A stretch of 64,000 nucleotides of DNA, taken from NCBI GenBank assembly GCA_026018925.1, contig JAKSZU010000018.1, forward strand, positions 26,536,452 through 26,600,451, in the 5' to 3' direction. The notes under the pieces are model-generated. The model was not told the origin of the DNA, made no database searches, and saw only the letters and a list, made by a program, of their open reading frames with translations. Positions 1-11,079 of this stretch are shown piece by piece. The position numbers and the translations under genes were made by a program. This DNA comes from Tupaia tana. Its lineage: Eukaryota > Chordata > Mammalia > Scandentia > Tupaiidae. Each line of letters starts with the position of its first letter. Positions within the stretch are counted from its first letter, which is position 1.

Positions 1-207
1 CTCTATAGCAAAAATCTCTCTTAAAAAAATTATCTTTCAGTCTACCTCTGTACAGTCACGGTTAGATACAGTATAAAGCGAAGTGGTCTGTCTGATCCAC
101 AAGCAAACAATACTTAAATCACATCACTAAAAGCCAAACCATTTCTTTTACTTCAATATCCTATGTGTATCTACATTCCAATGATCCCTTATCAATTTTG
201 TATTATT

Positions 208-214
208 TTTTCTT

Positions 215-245
<31 letters not shown>

Positions 246-489
246 GGAGAGGTTTTTGCTATAGGGTGCATGCACTCGCCAGACAGACAGAGAGGCAGAG
301 ACAGAAAGTGAGAAATCACCCCCCAGGGGTGATGGCCACGCCACAAACCCTTCTCCATTTTCCTCTCAGGATCTTGGGCACACATGCACACACGCCCGGT
401 GTGAGCTTAAGCACTGGATCCAGAACTCGAACCGCCGTCAACTATATGGGAATCCAGCGACATAGCCATTACACCAACTGCTGGTCCCT
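208..489 (-). mobile_element. tRNA-SINE A, long form
   Basis: This is a minus-strand tRNA-derived SINE. Reading the plus strand it shows the T-tract (reverse of the A-tail), the GCTATAGGG-type 3' block, the CT-rich block, and the tRNA-related head ending in CTGCTGGTCCC. A 15-bp target duplication (193-207 and 490-504, one mismatch) flanks it, which fixes the ends. Confidence 0.88.
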
Positions 490-599
490 CAATATTGTAT
501 TATTATTCTTAGAACTTAAAGCATACTTGTGAACATTGAGCGGTCTAATGACCTAAGGGAAAGGTCTTGTCCACATCTTGGATTGTCTGGGCACCACAA

Positions 600-740
600 C
601 AAATATTACATCTCTGCGCACCTGGCCAGGCCCATAAACACCATACAAGCTATTACTACTAATAAGCAACAACATCTATGACAACTTTTACCATTTCTTG
701 AGTACCCTATATGTAAGCACATTGCTTGGTATTTAAAAAG
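600..740 (-). repeat. MIR/L2-like ancient fragment
   Basis: The words around CTTGAGTACCCTATATGTAAGCACATTGC resemble the 'disease-table' text common to antisense MIR/L2 relics (ACTATGTGCCAGGCA). The match is by eye and strongly diverged. Confidence 0.35.
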
Positions 741-761
741 GACAAAATAATAAACACTTTT

Positions 762-1015
762 GGGACCAGCAATTAGCATAATGGCTATGTCGCTGGACTC
801 CAACATAGCTGACCATGGTTCAAGTCCCGGACCCGGTGGCTTAAACTCACGCCGGACGCATGTGTGTGCGTGCCCAAGATCCCAAGAGGAGAATGGAGGA
901 GAAGGGATTGTGGAGTGGCCATCCCCCCTGGGGTGTGATTTCTCGCTGTCTCTCTCTTTCTGGAGAGCGCACACACCCTATAGAAAAAAAAAAAAAAAAA
1001 CCTCCAAAAAAAGAA
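762..1015 (+). mobile_element. tRNA-SINE A, long form, young-type head
   Basis: The head reads GGGACCAGCAATTAGCATAATGG, the diagnostic TTAGCGTAATGGCTATGTCGCTGG variant with CpG decay. It is followed by the conserved CCCAAGATCCC-AGAGGAGAATGGAGG middle, a CTCTCT block, CCCTATAG and an A-tail. Short matching flanks (AAACACTTTTG and AAACATTTTTG) support an insertion here. Confidence 0.88.
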
Positions 1016-1029
1016 AAACATTTTTGTGT

Positions 1030-2130
1030 TGCAAGAATAGAAGATAATGTACTTCAAATAAATGGAAATAATCCTAGAAAGGTGTTAAAAACTCAAAGAA
1101 AAGTACCGCTTGCAAAAATAGCAACTGAATTTTATGTCCAAAACTCCAAGTCTGTGCTTTAGAAAAGTGGCTAAGGGCAAAAATCTTTCTCTATCAATAC
1201 GAAAGGGAAACTATCAGGCACCTGAGAGCAAATCCCTTAGGACAGGGTATAGGTTTTTAAGCCAAAAGTGGTTAATGATTGCCCGAGTACTTCTTAAAGA
1301 CGTCCTAATTCTTAATCTTCTGGCGTGTGGAGTCTTAGAATACACATATTAACAAGCCAGCCAGATAATTAGGCTCTCTTTTTCTTTAAGAGGCCAAACA
1401 CTGGAGAAGAGGAACTGTGGTTTCTTTCCTTTGCTAGAAATAAATGTGCTCCACGAAAGTCAAATTCTAGATGGTGAGCTGGCCTTCTAAGAGACGGTAA
1501 GGTAAATTTCCTATGAGGATTTTAAAACAAGGAAAGAAGAGAGGGAAGCAGAGGTTTCTATTTTATTAAGCTGGGAGATTGGCATACTGAAAGGAGACAT
1601 GTGTTCATTCAGTCACCAAGAACAACTCTAGCCTGAAGCCTCACTAGATGTTAGGTCTACAGTAAGAACTTTGTGGAAATTACAATACAGGAAAAACACT
1701 AATAAATTAATATCCATAGACTGAGAAAAGACCTCTAGCAAAGTGTACAGAAGAGGATCCTGGGATCCAAGGAATATAGGAGATGAAAGACAGTATACCA
1801 AGCATCATCTTGAATCTACTGCAGAATTTCCCAGAGGCTGTGAGATGCCATTTATTGAAGACAGGCCCTCCATCATCAATCATAAGAGCCCAGGCCTGGA
1901 GAATAGCAATGCTGTTACAGGCTATAGCAAATTCTTTCTGCAGCACAGTGGAAAGCAGTCTTCAAGGATTGTCAGATTTGGTTTTGTATCTCACCGATTA
2001 ATGAGTGTGGAACCTTATTCAATTTACTTACTCTCTCTGAATCATAATTTTCTTCTCTATATAATGCATCTCTATATAACATAGATAACATGTTTTAAAA
2101 GAATTACTTACTCAATTTTATTTATTCATT
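1030..2130. other. Unique AT-rich interval, no gene recognised
   Basis: About 1.1 kb of single-copy-looking DNA. The small open frames at 1707-2084 overlap on opposite strands and show no recognisable domain or codon pattern. I see no exon, RNA gene or young repeat here. Confidence 0.5.
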
Positions 2131-2272
2131 CATTTATTTTAATTTTGACTTGAGAGAAACAGAGAGAGAGAGAGAAAGTGAGAAAGCAAGCCACCCAGGT
2201 CTAGGACTCGAACCGTGGTCTGCCATGTGGGAGTGTCCAGTGCCTTAACCACCATGGCACCTACTGGTCCCC
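2131..2272 (-). mobile_element. tRNA-SINE A, short form
   Basis: Short variant in which the tRNA head runs directly into a TTGCTTTCTCACTTTCTCTCTC block and then TCTGGTCAAATTAAA, missing the roughly 100-bp middle of the long form. On the plus strand it reads from TTTTAATTTTGACTTGAGAGA to CCTACTGGTCCCC. Confidence 0.8.
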
Positions 2273-2868
2273 AGGTAACATTATTTTTCATCTAAGGTTT
2301 GTGATGATTGGATAAGTTGACATTTATTATCTCTTTAAATCATTACCTCAAGGAACTTAGTATAGCACTGTCAAATAAAATAAAAATAACCCCAAGCATA
2401 AACCCCATTTTATTCTCCATCTATATTAATCTCTTGAATTGCCTCCTTTAATCTCATGGTCTGGCCTTAAATAGCATTACTACTAAATAGCATGAATCCT
2501 TTGAGCTTCAGACTAATATTTTACTTCCCTTTTGAAATCTAATCGTGAGTACTTAATAGTTATCTGAACACTAAAATATTCTCCTAAAGTGTATATATAA
2601 CCAATCCTACACTGTTGATTTCTGCCACTTCATAGTGCTCATCTCTGAATTAGTATCTCAGTAAATAGGACCATACTTCATGCAAAATAACCTTTGTTCT
2701 GAGTCCTCCCTTAATGTCACACTATATCCAATCTCTCTGCAAATTCTGTTATTTCTGTCTTTAATGTGCATCCCAAATCTAACCAGATCTTTCTCTGGCT
2801 CTGTGACCTTCCAAGACACACCTCCATCTTTCACTTCATCCAGAAATACAAATTCTCAATAGGTGTCT
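2273..2868. other. Unique interval, no gene recognised
   Basis: AT-rich sequence between two SINEs. I see no supported coding or RNA feature. Confidence 0.45.
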
Positions 2869-2880
2869 TATTTCAGGTTT

Positions 2881-3064
2881 TATTTTATTTTATTTTATTT
2901 ATCATCACTATAATATTTAATTTGATATAGGACATGCATGCTCACCAGAAAGGGAAAGAGAGAGAGGGAGAAAGTGAGAAAGCAAGCTGCAAGGTCTGGA
3001 ATTTGAATCATGGTCAGCCCTGTGGGAGTCTAGCACCTTAATCACCACACTACCTGCTGGCCCC
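2881..3064 (-). mobile_element. tRNA-SINE A, short/intermediate form
   Basis: Minus-strand SINE beginning with a (TTTTA)n tail and ending in CTGCTGGCCCC. The target duplication TATTTCAG plus T-run is visible on both sides (2869-2880 and 3065-3077). It keeps part of the GGACATGCATGCTCACCAG block but is shorter than the long form. Confidence 0.85.
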
Positions 3065-3077
3065 TATTTCAGCTTTT

Positions 3078-3515
3078 TTTACTCAACAACAAGCATAGTC
3101 ATTATTTTAGTTAAGTTTAATCATGCCACCATCTTGACAAAACTTTCCAATGCTTTCATATTCTTCTTAAAGTCAAATCCATTTTATTCATGCTAACTTA
3201 CATTCTCTTCTGTCCTGCCCTGGCACAGTACTCTGATTTTATCTTTTATTATACCCCACATCATTTCCATGCATCCACCGTTTCTTGCTATTCTTCTAGT
3301 GGCCCAAAAGATTGTTGTTACCATGAGAACACCTGCAGACATGCCGCTGTCTCTGCTTTGATGCTTAATGTCTCTTTCCACATGCCCCTTTCATAGAGAG
3401 ACTTTCCACTGACCATCCTTTACAGAACCAAACATCTTCCATCTGATGTATTCTACTCCTTTCCTTACTTGAATGGTTTATGACACTGACCTCTGTGATG
3501 ATCTTGCTTTCTATT
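3078..3515. other. Unique interval, no gene recognised
   Basis: Single-copy-looking sequence with overlapping short frames on both strands (around 3190-3396) and no recognisable protein. Confidence 0.45.
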
Positions 3516-3530
3516 TCAAGTTTCTTTCTT

Positions 3531-3608
3531 TTTAAAAAATATTTTATTTAACTTCATTCATTCATTCATTTCAATTTGACCAGAGAGGGAGGGAGGGAGG
3601 GAAGGAGG

Positions 3609-3663
<55 letters not shown>

Positions 3664-3792
3664 GGGAAGAGGAAGAGGAAGAGGAAGAGGAAGAGGAAGA
3701 GGAAGAGGAAGCAAGCCACTAGGTCCAGGACTAAAACCACAGTAGGCCTTGTGGGAGTCCAGTACCTTTAACCACCAAACCACCTGCTGGCC
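3531..3792 (-). mobile_element. tRNA-SINE A, short form with expanded GA tract
   Basis: A perfect 15-bp target duplication, TCAAGTTTCTTTCTT, lies at 3516-3530 and 3793-3807. The internal CT/GA-rich block has expanded into a compound microsatellite. The tRNA head ends in CACCTGCTGGCC. Confidence 0.92.
3579..3712. repeat. (GA)n / (GGAAGA)n microsatellite inside the SINE
   Basis: GGGA repeats, then pure GA, then about eight GGAAGA units, grown from the SINE's own purine-rich block. The proline/leucine/serine-rich frames read from the other strand are artefacts of this repeat. Confidence 0.93.
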
Positions 3793-3807
3793 TCAAGTTT
3801 CTTTCTT

Positions 3808-4024
3808 TCTTTCTTTCTTCCATGAGTAAAAGAGATAAAGGAAGAGGGGCACGCTAACAGTGCCTTGATGCTGCTTTCCACACCTAGCTTTAGCCAGTCC
3901 CGGATCATGTATGCATGCACACCGGTGTGCTCAAGGAGCTCTTCCAAACACAAAATGAAACCTTCTAATGTGGCTAAGGTTTCAGAGTGTTGTGTGCTTT
4001 CCTAATGTACCACCACCTGGCTTC
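3808..4024 (-). mobile_element. tRNA-like SINE B
   Basis: Second SINE family on the minus strand, distinct from SINE A. Its reverse complement has GGGACTGGCTAAAGCTAGGTGTGG, which matches the GACCTGGGCTGGCTGAGGCTAGAGGTGG of the copy at 54704, and the CTCATGGAAGAAA 3' end. The SINE A copy sits at its A-tail. Confidence 0.65.

Positions 4025-4028
<4 letters not shown>

Positions 4029-4074
<46 letters not shown>
4029..4074. repeat. (TA)n microsatellite
   Basis: Uninterrupted TA dinucleotide run of about 46 bp next to SINE B. Confidence 0.97.
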
Positions 4075-4075
<1 letters not shown>

Positions 4076-4089
4076 TTAATTCATTTTCT

Positions 4090-4210
4090 TCTGTTTTTCT
4101 CATTGTAAGCACAAGAATGCAAAGATAGTGTCTGTTTGATTTCTGCTATATCGTTAGAGTATCTATGGACTAGCACATACATAGTAGGTACTTTGAATAA
4201 TATTGACTAT
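4090..4210 (+). repeat. L2 3'-end-like fragment
   Basis: TGTAAGCACAAGAATGCAAAGATAGTGTCTG followed by ACTAGCACATACATAGTAGGTACTTTGAATAATA matches the ordered words of the L2/MIR 3' end (TGTAAGCTCC...AGGGACTTTGTCTG...GGCACATAGTAGGTGCTCAATAAA). Confidence 0.65.
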
Positions 4211-5027
4211 AAACATAAAAGTGTCAGGCATCAAAAAAAGCACTCAAAATATAGCACAGTAAACAAAATCCAAAAGATATTAATAAAGTCAGAATATCTA
4301 CAACTATAATCTTGCTCAAAACATTCTCTTGACATTCCCTCCCAAATTAGAGAAAGAAAAGATTATTTTCTTCTCTTCTTTTTGCATTTTATATATTGAA
4401 TACACAATGAGAATTTAATCTGTTCAGATGTTTTCTTGATCCTTTGGGATACAGCAGAGAGATTGGATAAAGTCCTCTGCTCTTTTAGAGATCTAAGTTT
4501 AATTGAGAAGAGAGAAGGACAGAGAAAAAGAGGAAAGAAGGGAAGAAGGAAGCAAAACAGGTAATTTTAGAAGTTAATAGGAAAATTAAGTTGACTGTAA
4601 TAGTCACTTCACTATGAATAAGTATATCAAACATCATGTTTATACCTTAAACATATAAAAATTTAAGACAATTATAAAAAAGTAGAAAGATGACTCAATT
4701 ATTCTCAAACAAAAAGCGGGGAAGATTTTTAAGTGCCGGGGTGAACTAAGAGAAAAGTACTGGAAGACATTAGGGAGGGAGGTTGGTCAATGTGATTAGA
4801 CCAATTTGCTAATTGGCGCATATCAAAGTTAGTATCCTACACTCCCACAGAGACCTAAACTCAGGGTTGCTATTCTCCTTGATGATTCCATTTCAAAGAG
4901 ATGGCTTCTTGGTTTTAAAGAAAGATATTTCAGGGTTGTAGAAGCAGCTAAAAATTGGGAAAAGATTTAAATCTCAAAAAAAAAAATGCCAGAAAATTTA
5001 CAATGAAAACTTTTCTGAAGTAAATGC

Positions 5028-5067
<40 letters not shown>

Positions 5068-5190
5068 AGGTCAGAGACTATAGATAGAAAGAAACCTAAT
5101 ATTTAGTCTTAAATTGAGAGGACCTTAGGGCCATCCTAGTTATTGACTAAATCTCATGACTTAATATAATCAGCTAATCACTACATGTTT
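4211..5190. other. Unique AT-rich interval with poly-A tract
   Basis: No gene seen. A poly-A run at about 5031-5065 has no recognisable SINE body upstream of it. Confidence 0.45.
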
Positions 5191-5193
5191 ATA

Positions 5194-5270
5194 TTGGGTT
5201 GTTGGAAAAGTCCTGAGGTATTTTTGTATAGAAAACAGAAAAATATGTCATGACTTTGCCAAAAACCCAA
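5194..5270. mobile_element. Mariner-type palindromic MITE
   Basis: A 77-bp near-palindrome starting TTGGGTTGTTGGAAAAGTC and ending CATGACTTTGCCAAAAACCCAA. It is flanked by TA on both sides (5192-5193 and 5271-5272), the target duplication of Tc1/mariner elements. Six further copies lie in this window. Confidence 0.88.
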
Positions 5271-5385
5271 TAGTAGTATGTAGTGAATTGGGGTTAGTCA
5301 TTAGTGACATTCATCAAATATGTTCAGATCCCAGATTAGACATATGGCAGACTGTTGATTCCTATTCTATTTAGACATGAATGGA

Positions 5386-5640
5386 GGGCCAGCAGGTGGT
5401 ATAGTGGTTAAGGTGCTGGACTCCTACATGGCTGACCATGGTTTGAGTTCTAGACCTGATGTGTGCTCACATGCCCAAAATCCTGAGAGGAGAAGGTATT
5501 AGCAGTGACTATCCTTCTGTGGGGAGTGGGAGGGTGATTTCTCACTGTCTCTGTTTCTCTCCGTTTCTTGGTTGAGCGCATGTGCCCTATAGCAAAATTC
5601 TCTCTTTAAAAAAAAAAAAAAGAAAAAAAGAAAGAAAGAA
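5386..5640 (+). mobile_element. tRNA-SINE A, long form, older subfamily
   Basis: Head GGGCCAGCAGGTGGTATAGTGGTTAAGG, middle CCCAAAATCCTGAGAGGAG, and CCCTATAGCAAAATTCTCTC before the A-tail. A perfect 9-bp duplication ATGAATGGA (5377-5385, 5641-5649) bounds it. The middle is slightly shortened. Confidence 0.9.
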
Positions 5641-5649
5641 ATGAATGGA

Positions 5650-7420
5650 CTATGTGAAAGAATTGATTTGCTCAATAAATGGTAGAAAAAATTACATATG
5701 TCACTTCTGGACCAGGCATACTAATTGTTGGCATGTTGGCCCTCGCAAAGGCAACCTGTAACATTTGAAGGGAAGCTGTTTAGTCAACCTGATTTCCAAA
5801 AGTGAATCTGTACTGGACTTGAAGAAGAAATAAACATTTGTGGCTAGAAGCTACTAATATTGGGGCATTGTAGGTGGTATTAGGAAGCCCTAATCTTGTC
5901 TCTATAACCTTTGTAATTCACTTTAATCAGAAAATAAGGCAAAACAGAAAAATAAAATTCTTTTAAGTTCCAAAATTATCCACCCAAACCAGGAAATAAA
6001 ATAGGAACAGTCCCCAAATCATGAAAAATTTGTGCATGCAAAGAGCATAGTGGGCAGGAGATCTGTACTTGAAGCACTGGTCTTTCTTCTATTATTAAAA
6101 AGCATTTATTTTTTCTTGTTCATTTTTGGTAGAAATATGATCCATCAATCTTCTTTCATTTCAAGATCCTGTAGATTTTCTACAAATTCATAGCAATAAA
6201 AACATTTATATTTCATTATTACAAATTCCACAGGGAACTCTTTCTCTTTCATATTCCTTCTCAATTTTATTACATAATTAAAATGAGGACGTTGCCTTAG
6301 GGAAGTAATAAAATATGCTAAGGCATACCTGTCTTAAGTAAATATGTAAAAAATATTTTTCTACTGAATATTTTAGATCACTTTGGCTGCTTTTTAGGAA
6401 TATACCTAATGACCTGACATAGACAATTACCTAAATTTGTGCATTAATACACTTTGAATGGTAATTATACTTTAATTAAAATGCCAAAGTGATCGAAAGT
6501 TGAAGAATAGACTATTACTAGGTAGAGTCTAAACAATGAAATAAATGAGAAAAGAACTTAAATTTTTATGATTTTTTTCCTAGTAAAGGTAAAAAAGTGA
6601 TATTGAGAGCAATTATTTTTTTTTCCAAAATACAGTAATACATAAATAGAAGCAAATTAAATCTACCACTCCAAATTTTATTTGCCATGGGGAGATTAAT
6701 ATGAAAAGGGCTTCTGAATTTTTATCAGAGCAGAAAACTTAATAGGATATTTCAAAAATTCAGCTCTGGCTGGCTTTAGGATAGATAATGGAAGTTTGCA
6801 GCTTAAATCTTGAGGTCACTATTTCAAAAACGCCCCAAGTTGGCAGTAACTAACAGGCATTACTATCTGATGGCACCACAGTGCCTATGTGAAATGAATT
6901 ATTGGTTTCACTCTGATGGTTACCAGATAGGGATCTAATGCCAGCTGAACAACTGGAGCTAATTGGCCCAATTGGTGGTATTTCAAGAAGGCATCCAACA
7001 ATTGAAAAACAGAATTACATTCTCACTCAGCGCTTGGTTGCATTCCCTTGATGGGCATGAAAGGTGTGAATCTGGGCATATCTGGGCCTATCTTAGCCTT
7101 TGATGTAAATAAATCAAAGTTTAGTTCTGGCAGCTCATGTTTTATCCCTCCAGGGTCTTGGAGACCTGGCTTATTAAGTTGGGGATAATATGTCTTGTCC
7201 CCTCATTGCCTGAAAGGAAGCCTGTGCAAATAAAATGGTGATGTTAGTGGGCCCTGAGCTCCGTGGATAAAGGAATTGGTTTAGGCTAGATGAATTCAGG
7301 GACAGTTGATATGGCTGCCTATTCTCCTGTTGCCCAGTTGCACAAAACTGACTCTTGCCATTTAGGATTGATATAGTGGGAAAAGGAATTGGAGTGACAG
7401 ACGTGTGACTTAGGGACAAG
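5650..7420. other. SINE-free unique interval
   Basis: About 1.8 kb without any lineage-specific repeat. It is AT-rich, and 6770-7170 has a more balanced composition. No coding frame is supported. It is a candidate for conserved non-coding sequence only because it lacks insertions. Confidence 0.4.
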
Positions 7421-7424
7421 CACT

Positions 7425-7690
7425 AACCATTACACTATCCTTAAGGTTAATCGATATAGAAAAGCAGTGACCCAAAGACAGATGGTGTGAGTTCAAATAC
7501 TTGTTCCACCATGAAATAACCATATGTTGGACACCTAGCTTATCCTCTCAAAGCCGCAATTCCTCTATCCCCTTATATGATGGTCATGAGAGTTAAAGAG
7601 GGAGCATATTAAGGAGTCTAGCACAGAGTATACACTTAATAAGCATTGATTGTGTTGTTAACTTTCCTATTATAAAAAATATATAGCAGT
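7425..7690 (+). repeat. MIR element
   Basis: Ordered MIR words are visible: GGTGTGAGTTCAAATACTTGTTCCACC (tRNA-like and core start), CTAGCTTATCCTCTCAAAGCC, and GAGAGTTAAAGAGGGAGCATATTAAGGAGTCTAGCACAGAGTATACACTTAATAAG. It is ancient and diverged. Confidence 0.75.
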
Positions 7691-7724
7691 AATTATTATT
7701 ACTGTTCTATCATCAATACCTATC

Positions 7725-8062
7725 TTTTTAAATACTTATTTAATTTTATTGATTATTATTATTTTAGAATTATTTTAATTTTACTCATCACTATTATTTT
7801 TTAATTTGACCAGAGAAAGAGAGAGAGGGGAAGTAAGAAAGTACGCTGCCAGGTCTGGGTCTCAAACAATGATCAGCCATGTGGGAGTCCAGCACCTTAA
7901 CCATCTTGCCACCTACTGGCCCAATAATTATTATTTTTTTTTAATTTGACCAGAGAGACACAGAAAGGGAAAGTGAGAAAGCAAACCACCAGGCCCAGGA
8001 CTCAAACCATGGTCAGCCATGTGAAAGTCCAGCACCTTAACCACCACACCACCCATTAGCCC
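7725..8062 (-). mobile_element. tRNA-SINE A, short form, split by a second copy
   Basis: The outer element is flanked by CATCAATACCTATC (7711-7724) and CATCAATATCTCTC (8063-8076). Its body (about 7923-8062) reads AATTTGACCAGAGAGACACAG to CCCATTAGCCC. Its tail was entered by a second short SINE. Confidence 0.82.
7754..7922 (-). mobile_element. tRNA-SINE A, short form, nested
   Basis: A second short-form copy inserted in the same orientation in the AT-rich tail of the outer SINE. Its body runs from TTTTTTAATTTGACCAGAG to CCACCTACTGGCCCA. ATTATTATTTT-type repeats on both sides fit its target duplication, although low complexity makes them weak evidence. Confidence 0.75.
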
Positions 8063-8076
8063 CATCAATATCTCTC

Positions 8077-8950
8077 TTACAAAGGCTGCCTCTTAGAATT
8101 GTTTCAAAGACCAAGTAATATGAAATACCTTTCATAAAAAGATGAACTGTCATGCAAATTCAAGGAGTTAATTATAGCAACACCCAACTTATTTTTATTG
8201 TTGTATTTTTGTCATGTCATTTCTCAAATACATGTTATTCTTGAGATTCCAGGCAAGTTATCAGGAATAATTCACACTCTGCAGATAGAATGAGGCAGAT
8301 TCAAACAGTAACAGGAATAAAGAGGGGCGTGTGGGAAATCTTTGGGAATTATGAGACCTATCACTGCCTGGAGCAGGTTCCCTCACACTCTGGGCTGGCA
8401 GAACTGCCAGGTCACTCAACATTCTTTGTACATGCTGTTTATTGGAGCCAGTAGGTATTAAATTATTTCATCAAGCAGTCCTGTAACTTTGCAGCTCCCT
8501 GGTGGGTCTTCTAATCTCAGATTATGTTCACCCATCGAGCTATGATTGCTGGAAGGGTTATTACTATTTCTCATTATACTATCTCCTGAGTCCTCTTTTA
8601 TCCCTTTGTTAAAATTGTTCCACTGAGAATATGTTTTTTAACTCAAATTGAATTTTCTTTCTGGCTTCCCACTACGATGTCATAGGGTTCCAGGTTCCTA
8701 AAGATCTCTTTAAAATTCAAAGGAAAAACAAAATGTGTGGGTTCAGTAAGGCATTTTTTTTTTCCCCTTGGGACAATCACTTAAATTTTTTCCCCATCTA
8801 CTTTATATGTATTCATTAAAGTCCTGAGCCAGGTCTCACAGATGGGGGTATGTGTGTGACAGAGAGAGAGAGGTAAGATATAAGAATTCAACTCAATAAA
8901 TTATGTTGTTCTAAAATCATAATGCCTTTTGAATAAAATGGCATTAAAAC
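8077..8950. other. Unique interval, no gene recognised
   Basis: SINE-free sequence. The segment at 8230-8560 has a mixed base composition, and no open frame in it is convincing. Confidence 0.45.
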
Positions 8951-8952
8951 TG

Positions 8953-9022
8953 TTGGGTTGTCAGAAAAGTCATGACATAATTTCCTGTGCAAAAATGTGT
9001 TATGACTTTTCCATCGACCCAA
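8953..9022. mobile_element. Mariner-type palindromic MITE (shortened loop)
   Basis: TTGGGTTGTCAGAAAAGTCATGAC on the left pairs with TTATGACTTTTCCATCGACCCAA on the right. The loop is shorter than in the other copies, giving about 70 bp. Flanking TA is not clear, so the ends have decayed. Confidence 0.8.
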
Positions 9023-10060
9023 GAATAGGCTTTCTTTCCAATGGGTCTCTCTCTTATTAGTCTTCTCCTCTCCTGATATCAACCCATGTCCTTTCTTTCC
9101 TTTTTTCTTTTATTGATTGGTCTTCCTTGAGTGTATGTAAGAGCTGACATCCCTTTCTTGTGTCTTACATCTGAAAATGCTCTACTGGTATCTTGTACTA
9201 GGTCTTATTTTGGCCTCCCAAATAACACCAACTCTTGCCAACCAGAAGCAAACCTTGATCACAGAACACCTATCTGCTCCCATTCATTCTTCTTCAAGAC
9301 TTATTCACCTTATAAACCTTGCAATCAACCCCTCTCCGCAAAGACCACATTTCACAAATCCAAAATCAGGAGCCTAGCAGGTTCTTCTTCTTTGTGTAAA
9401 GTGATACAAGGATATTGGAAGTTCTAGAACATTCCTACAAGTGAGATATCAGCGGTTATGAAAAAAATCAAGGCCTTTCCTGGGAATTTTTGAATTTATT
9501 GTTACTATAACAAGTTGACCTAAAATGAACAGCTTTTCCATCAGATCTTTACTAAAGACAAAAACAAACAACACATAAGAAACAAAAAAAGGATCCCTGA
9601 AAGGTAACAGCTGATTGTAAACTTCAGGAGGGTTGGACCATTCGTTTCCTATCACTGTGTACCTAGTGCCTAGTACAGTTCCTGGCACTAAAAACTAACT
9701 CAATATGTCCTGGAGAAAAGGAAAGACAGGAGGGACCACAGCCAAAGAAACAGAACCTTTCCGAAGACTGTGAGGCAGAGAACACAACAGATTTCCGAAG
9801 ACATCGGAAGCAAATCTCCAGATTCCTATTTCCTTGCCCCATATCTAGACTGACATTATCATAGAAAATTTTCCAAGGAATTTTCTTTTATGGGATCCCA
9901 GTATAACTTAGTCTTAATAGAAGATTCCGTTGGTTCTGACTATGCCTTCCTGGAAACTATTTTTGGGAAGGATTAGTACATTTAAACTTCTCTTCTAACT
10001 ACCCAAGAGTCATTATCTTGTCAGAAAGATATCACATAACTTCTAGAGGCTTATTCCCAA
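9023..10060. other. Unique interval with an L2-like scrap
   Basis: No gene is supported. CCTAGTGCCTAGTACAGTTCCTGGCAC at 9660-9686 resembles the L2/MIR 3' end. The 66-codon frame at 9177 starts with a hydrophobic stretch but has no other support. Confidence 0.4.
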
Positions 10061-10064
10061 CCTC

Positions 10065-10190
10065 CTTCATGGAGTTAATGTTTATCACCCACTTCTTATG
10101 TGCCAGTCATGACTCTAAATCTTAACATGTGATTATTTGTAGAATCCTCTTAACAAATTGTAATGTCCCTGTTATTAGCAGTCTCTCACT
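10065..10190 (-). repeat. MIR/L2-like ancient fragment
   Basis: TTATGTGCCAGTCATGACTCTAAATCTTAACATGTG followed by GAATCCTCTTAACAAATTGTAATGTCC follows the antisense MIR order (TATGTGCCAGGCACTGTTCTAAGC...ATCCTCACAACAA). Confidence 0.6.
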
Positions 10191-10348
10191 TACAAAAATG
10201 TGAAGGGATCTCAGAAAAGCTTAATTGAATATCTATGATAAACCAGTCCTTATCTTAAGGAGTACCAAAACAAAAATGAATGATATATTATTTTTTACCA
10301 CAGGGTATTTCTAACTTATTGGGGAAGGGAAATATATACATAAATATA

Positions 10349-10402
10349 TTGGGGGTGTCTGAAAAGTCAGGATGTATTTTTGCATAGAAAAACATGTCAT
10401 GG
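10349..10402. mobile_element. Mariner-type MITE, left half
   Basis: TTGGGGGTGTCTGAAAAGTCAGGATGTATTTTTGCATAGAAAAACATGTCATG is the left arm and loop of the palindromic MITE. Two SINEs then interrupt it, and the right arm resumes at 10961. Confidence 0.85.
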
Positions 10403-10655
10403 GGGAACCAGCAGTTAGCGTAATGGCTATGTCGCTGGACTCCCACGTAGTCAACCGCGGTTCGCGTCCCGGACCCGGTGGCTTAGAACTCACGCCGGGC
10501 GCATGTGCGTGCGTGCCCAAGATCCCGAGAGGAGAATGGAGGAGAAGGGATTGCAGCGTGACCATCCCCTCTGGGGGGTGATTTCTCGCTTTCTGTCTCT
10601 ATGTCTCTCTCTGTCTGTCTGGCGAGCGCACGCGCCCTATAGCGAAAAAAAAAAA
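10403..10655 (+). mobile_element. tRNA-SINE A, long form, young copy
   Basis: This copy keeps nearly all its CpGs. Its head is GGGAACCAGCAGTTAGCG... with box-B-like GGTTCGCGTCC. It differs from the copy at 22868 at about nine positions over roughly 240 bp, mostly at CpG sites. The target duplication (ACATGTCATGG) lies at 10391-10402 and again after the A-tail at about 10660-10670. Confidence 0.95.
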
Positions 10656-10668
10656 AAAAACATGTCAT

Positions 10669-10873
10669 GGGACCAGTAATGGTATCATGGTTATGTCACT
10701 GGACTCCCACACAGGTGACCACAGTTTAAGTCCCGGACCCCATGGCTTAAAACTCTCACTGGGTGCATATACCTGTGCCCAAAATTCTGAGAGGAAAATG
10801 GAAGAGAAGGGACTGTGGTATGGCCATCCCTCCTGGAGGATGATTTCTCACTTTTTGTATGTCTGTCAGTCAG

Positions 10874-10904
<31 letters not shown>

Positions 10905-10960
10905 GGCAGGTGCATGCGCCCTATGGCAAAAATATATCTTAAAAGAAAAAAGAAAAGAAA
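10669..10960 (+). mobile_element. tRNA-SINE A, long form
   Basis: A second insertion at the same MITE loop site, immediately after the target duplication of the first. The head is GGGACCAGTAATGGTATCATGG and the tail is AAAAGAAAAAAGAAAAGAAA. The downstream duplication is AATATGTCAT. It has lost more CpGs than its neighbour, so it is likely the older of the two. Confidence 0.9.
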
Positions 10961-10989
10961 AATATGTCATAACTTTTCTGATGACCCAG
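10961..10989. mobile_element. Mariner-type MITE, right half
   Basis: ATATGTCATAACTTTTCTGATGACCCAG completes the MITE begun at 10349 and is followed by TA. Joined on paper, the two halves give a normal-length element. Confidence 0.82.
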
Positions 10990-11079
10990 TAAAAATGTAA
11001 TACAGAAGGTGCTATATTTGCATGTTCATAACACAATGACTAACGTAGACACTTTTAAAGTTGTTCTGGTCCCAAGTAT

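Noticed and set aside
3558..3783. Proline/leucine/serine-repeat proteins
   Set aside because: These are translations of the GA/GGAAGA microsatellite in a SINE.
9177..9377. 66-codon frame starting with a signal-peptide-like stretch
   Set aside because: An overlapping frame of similar length exists, there is no splice or promoter context, and no known secreted peptide is recognised.
10403..10960. Possible CRISPR-like or satellite array from two similar adjacent units
   Set aside because: The units are two independent SINE insertions with their own A-tails and target duplications.
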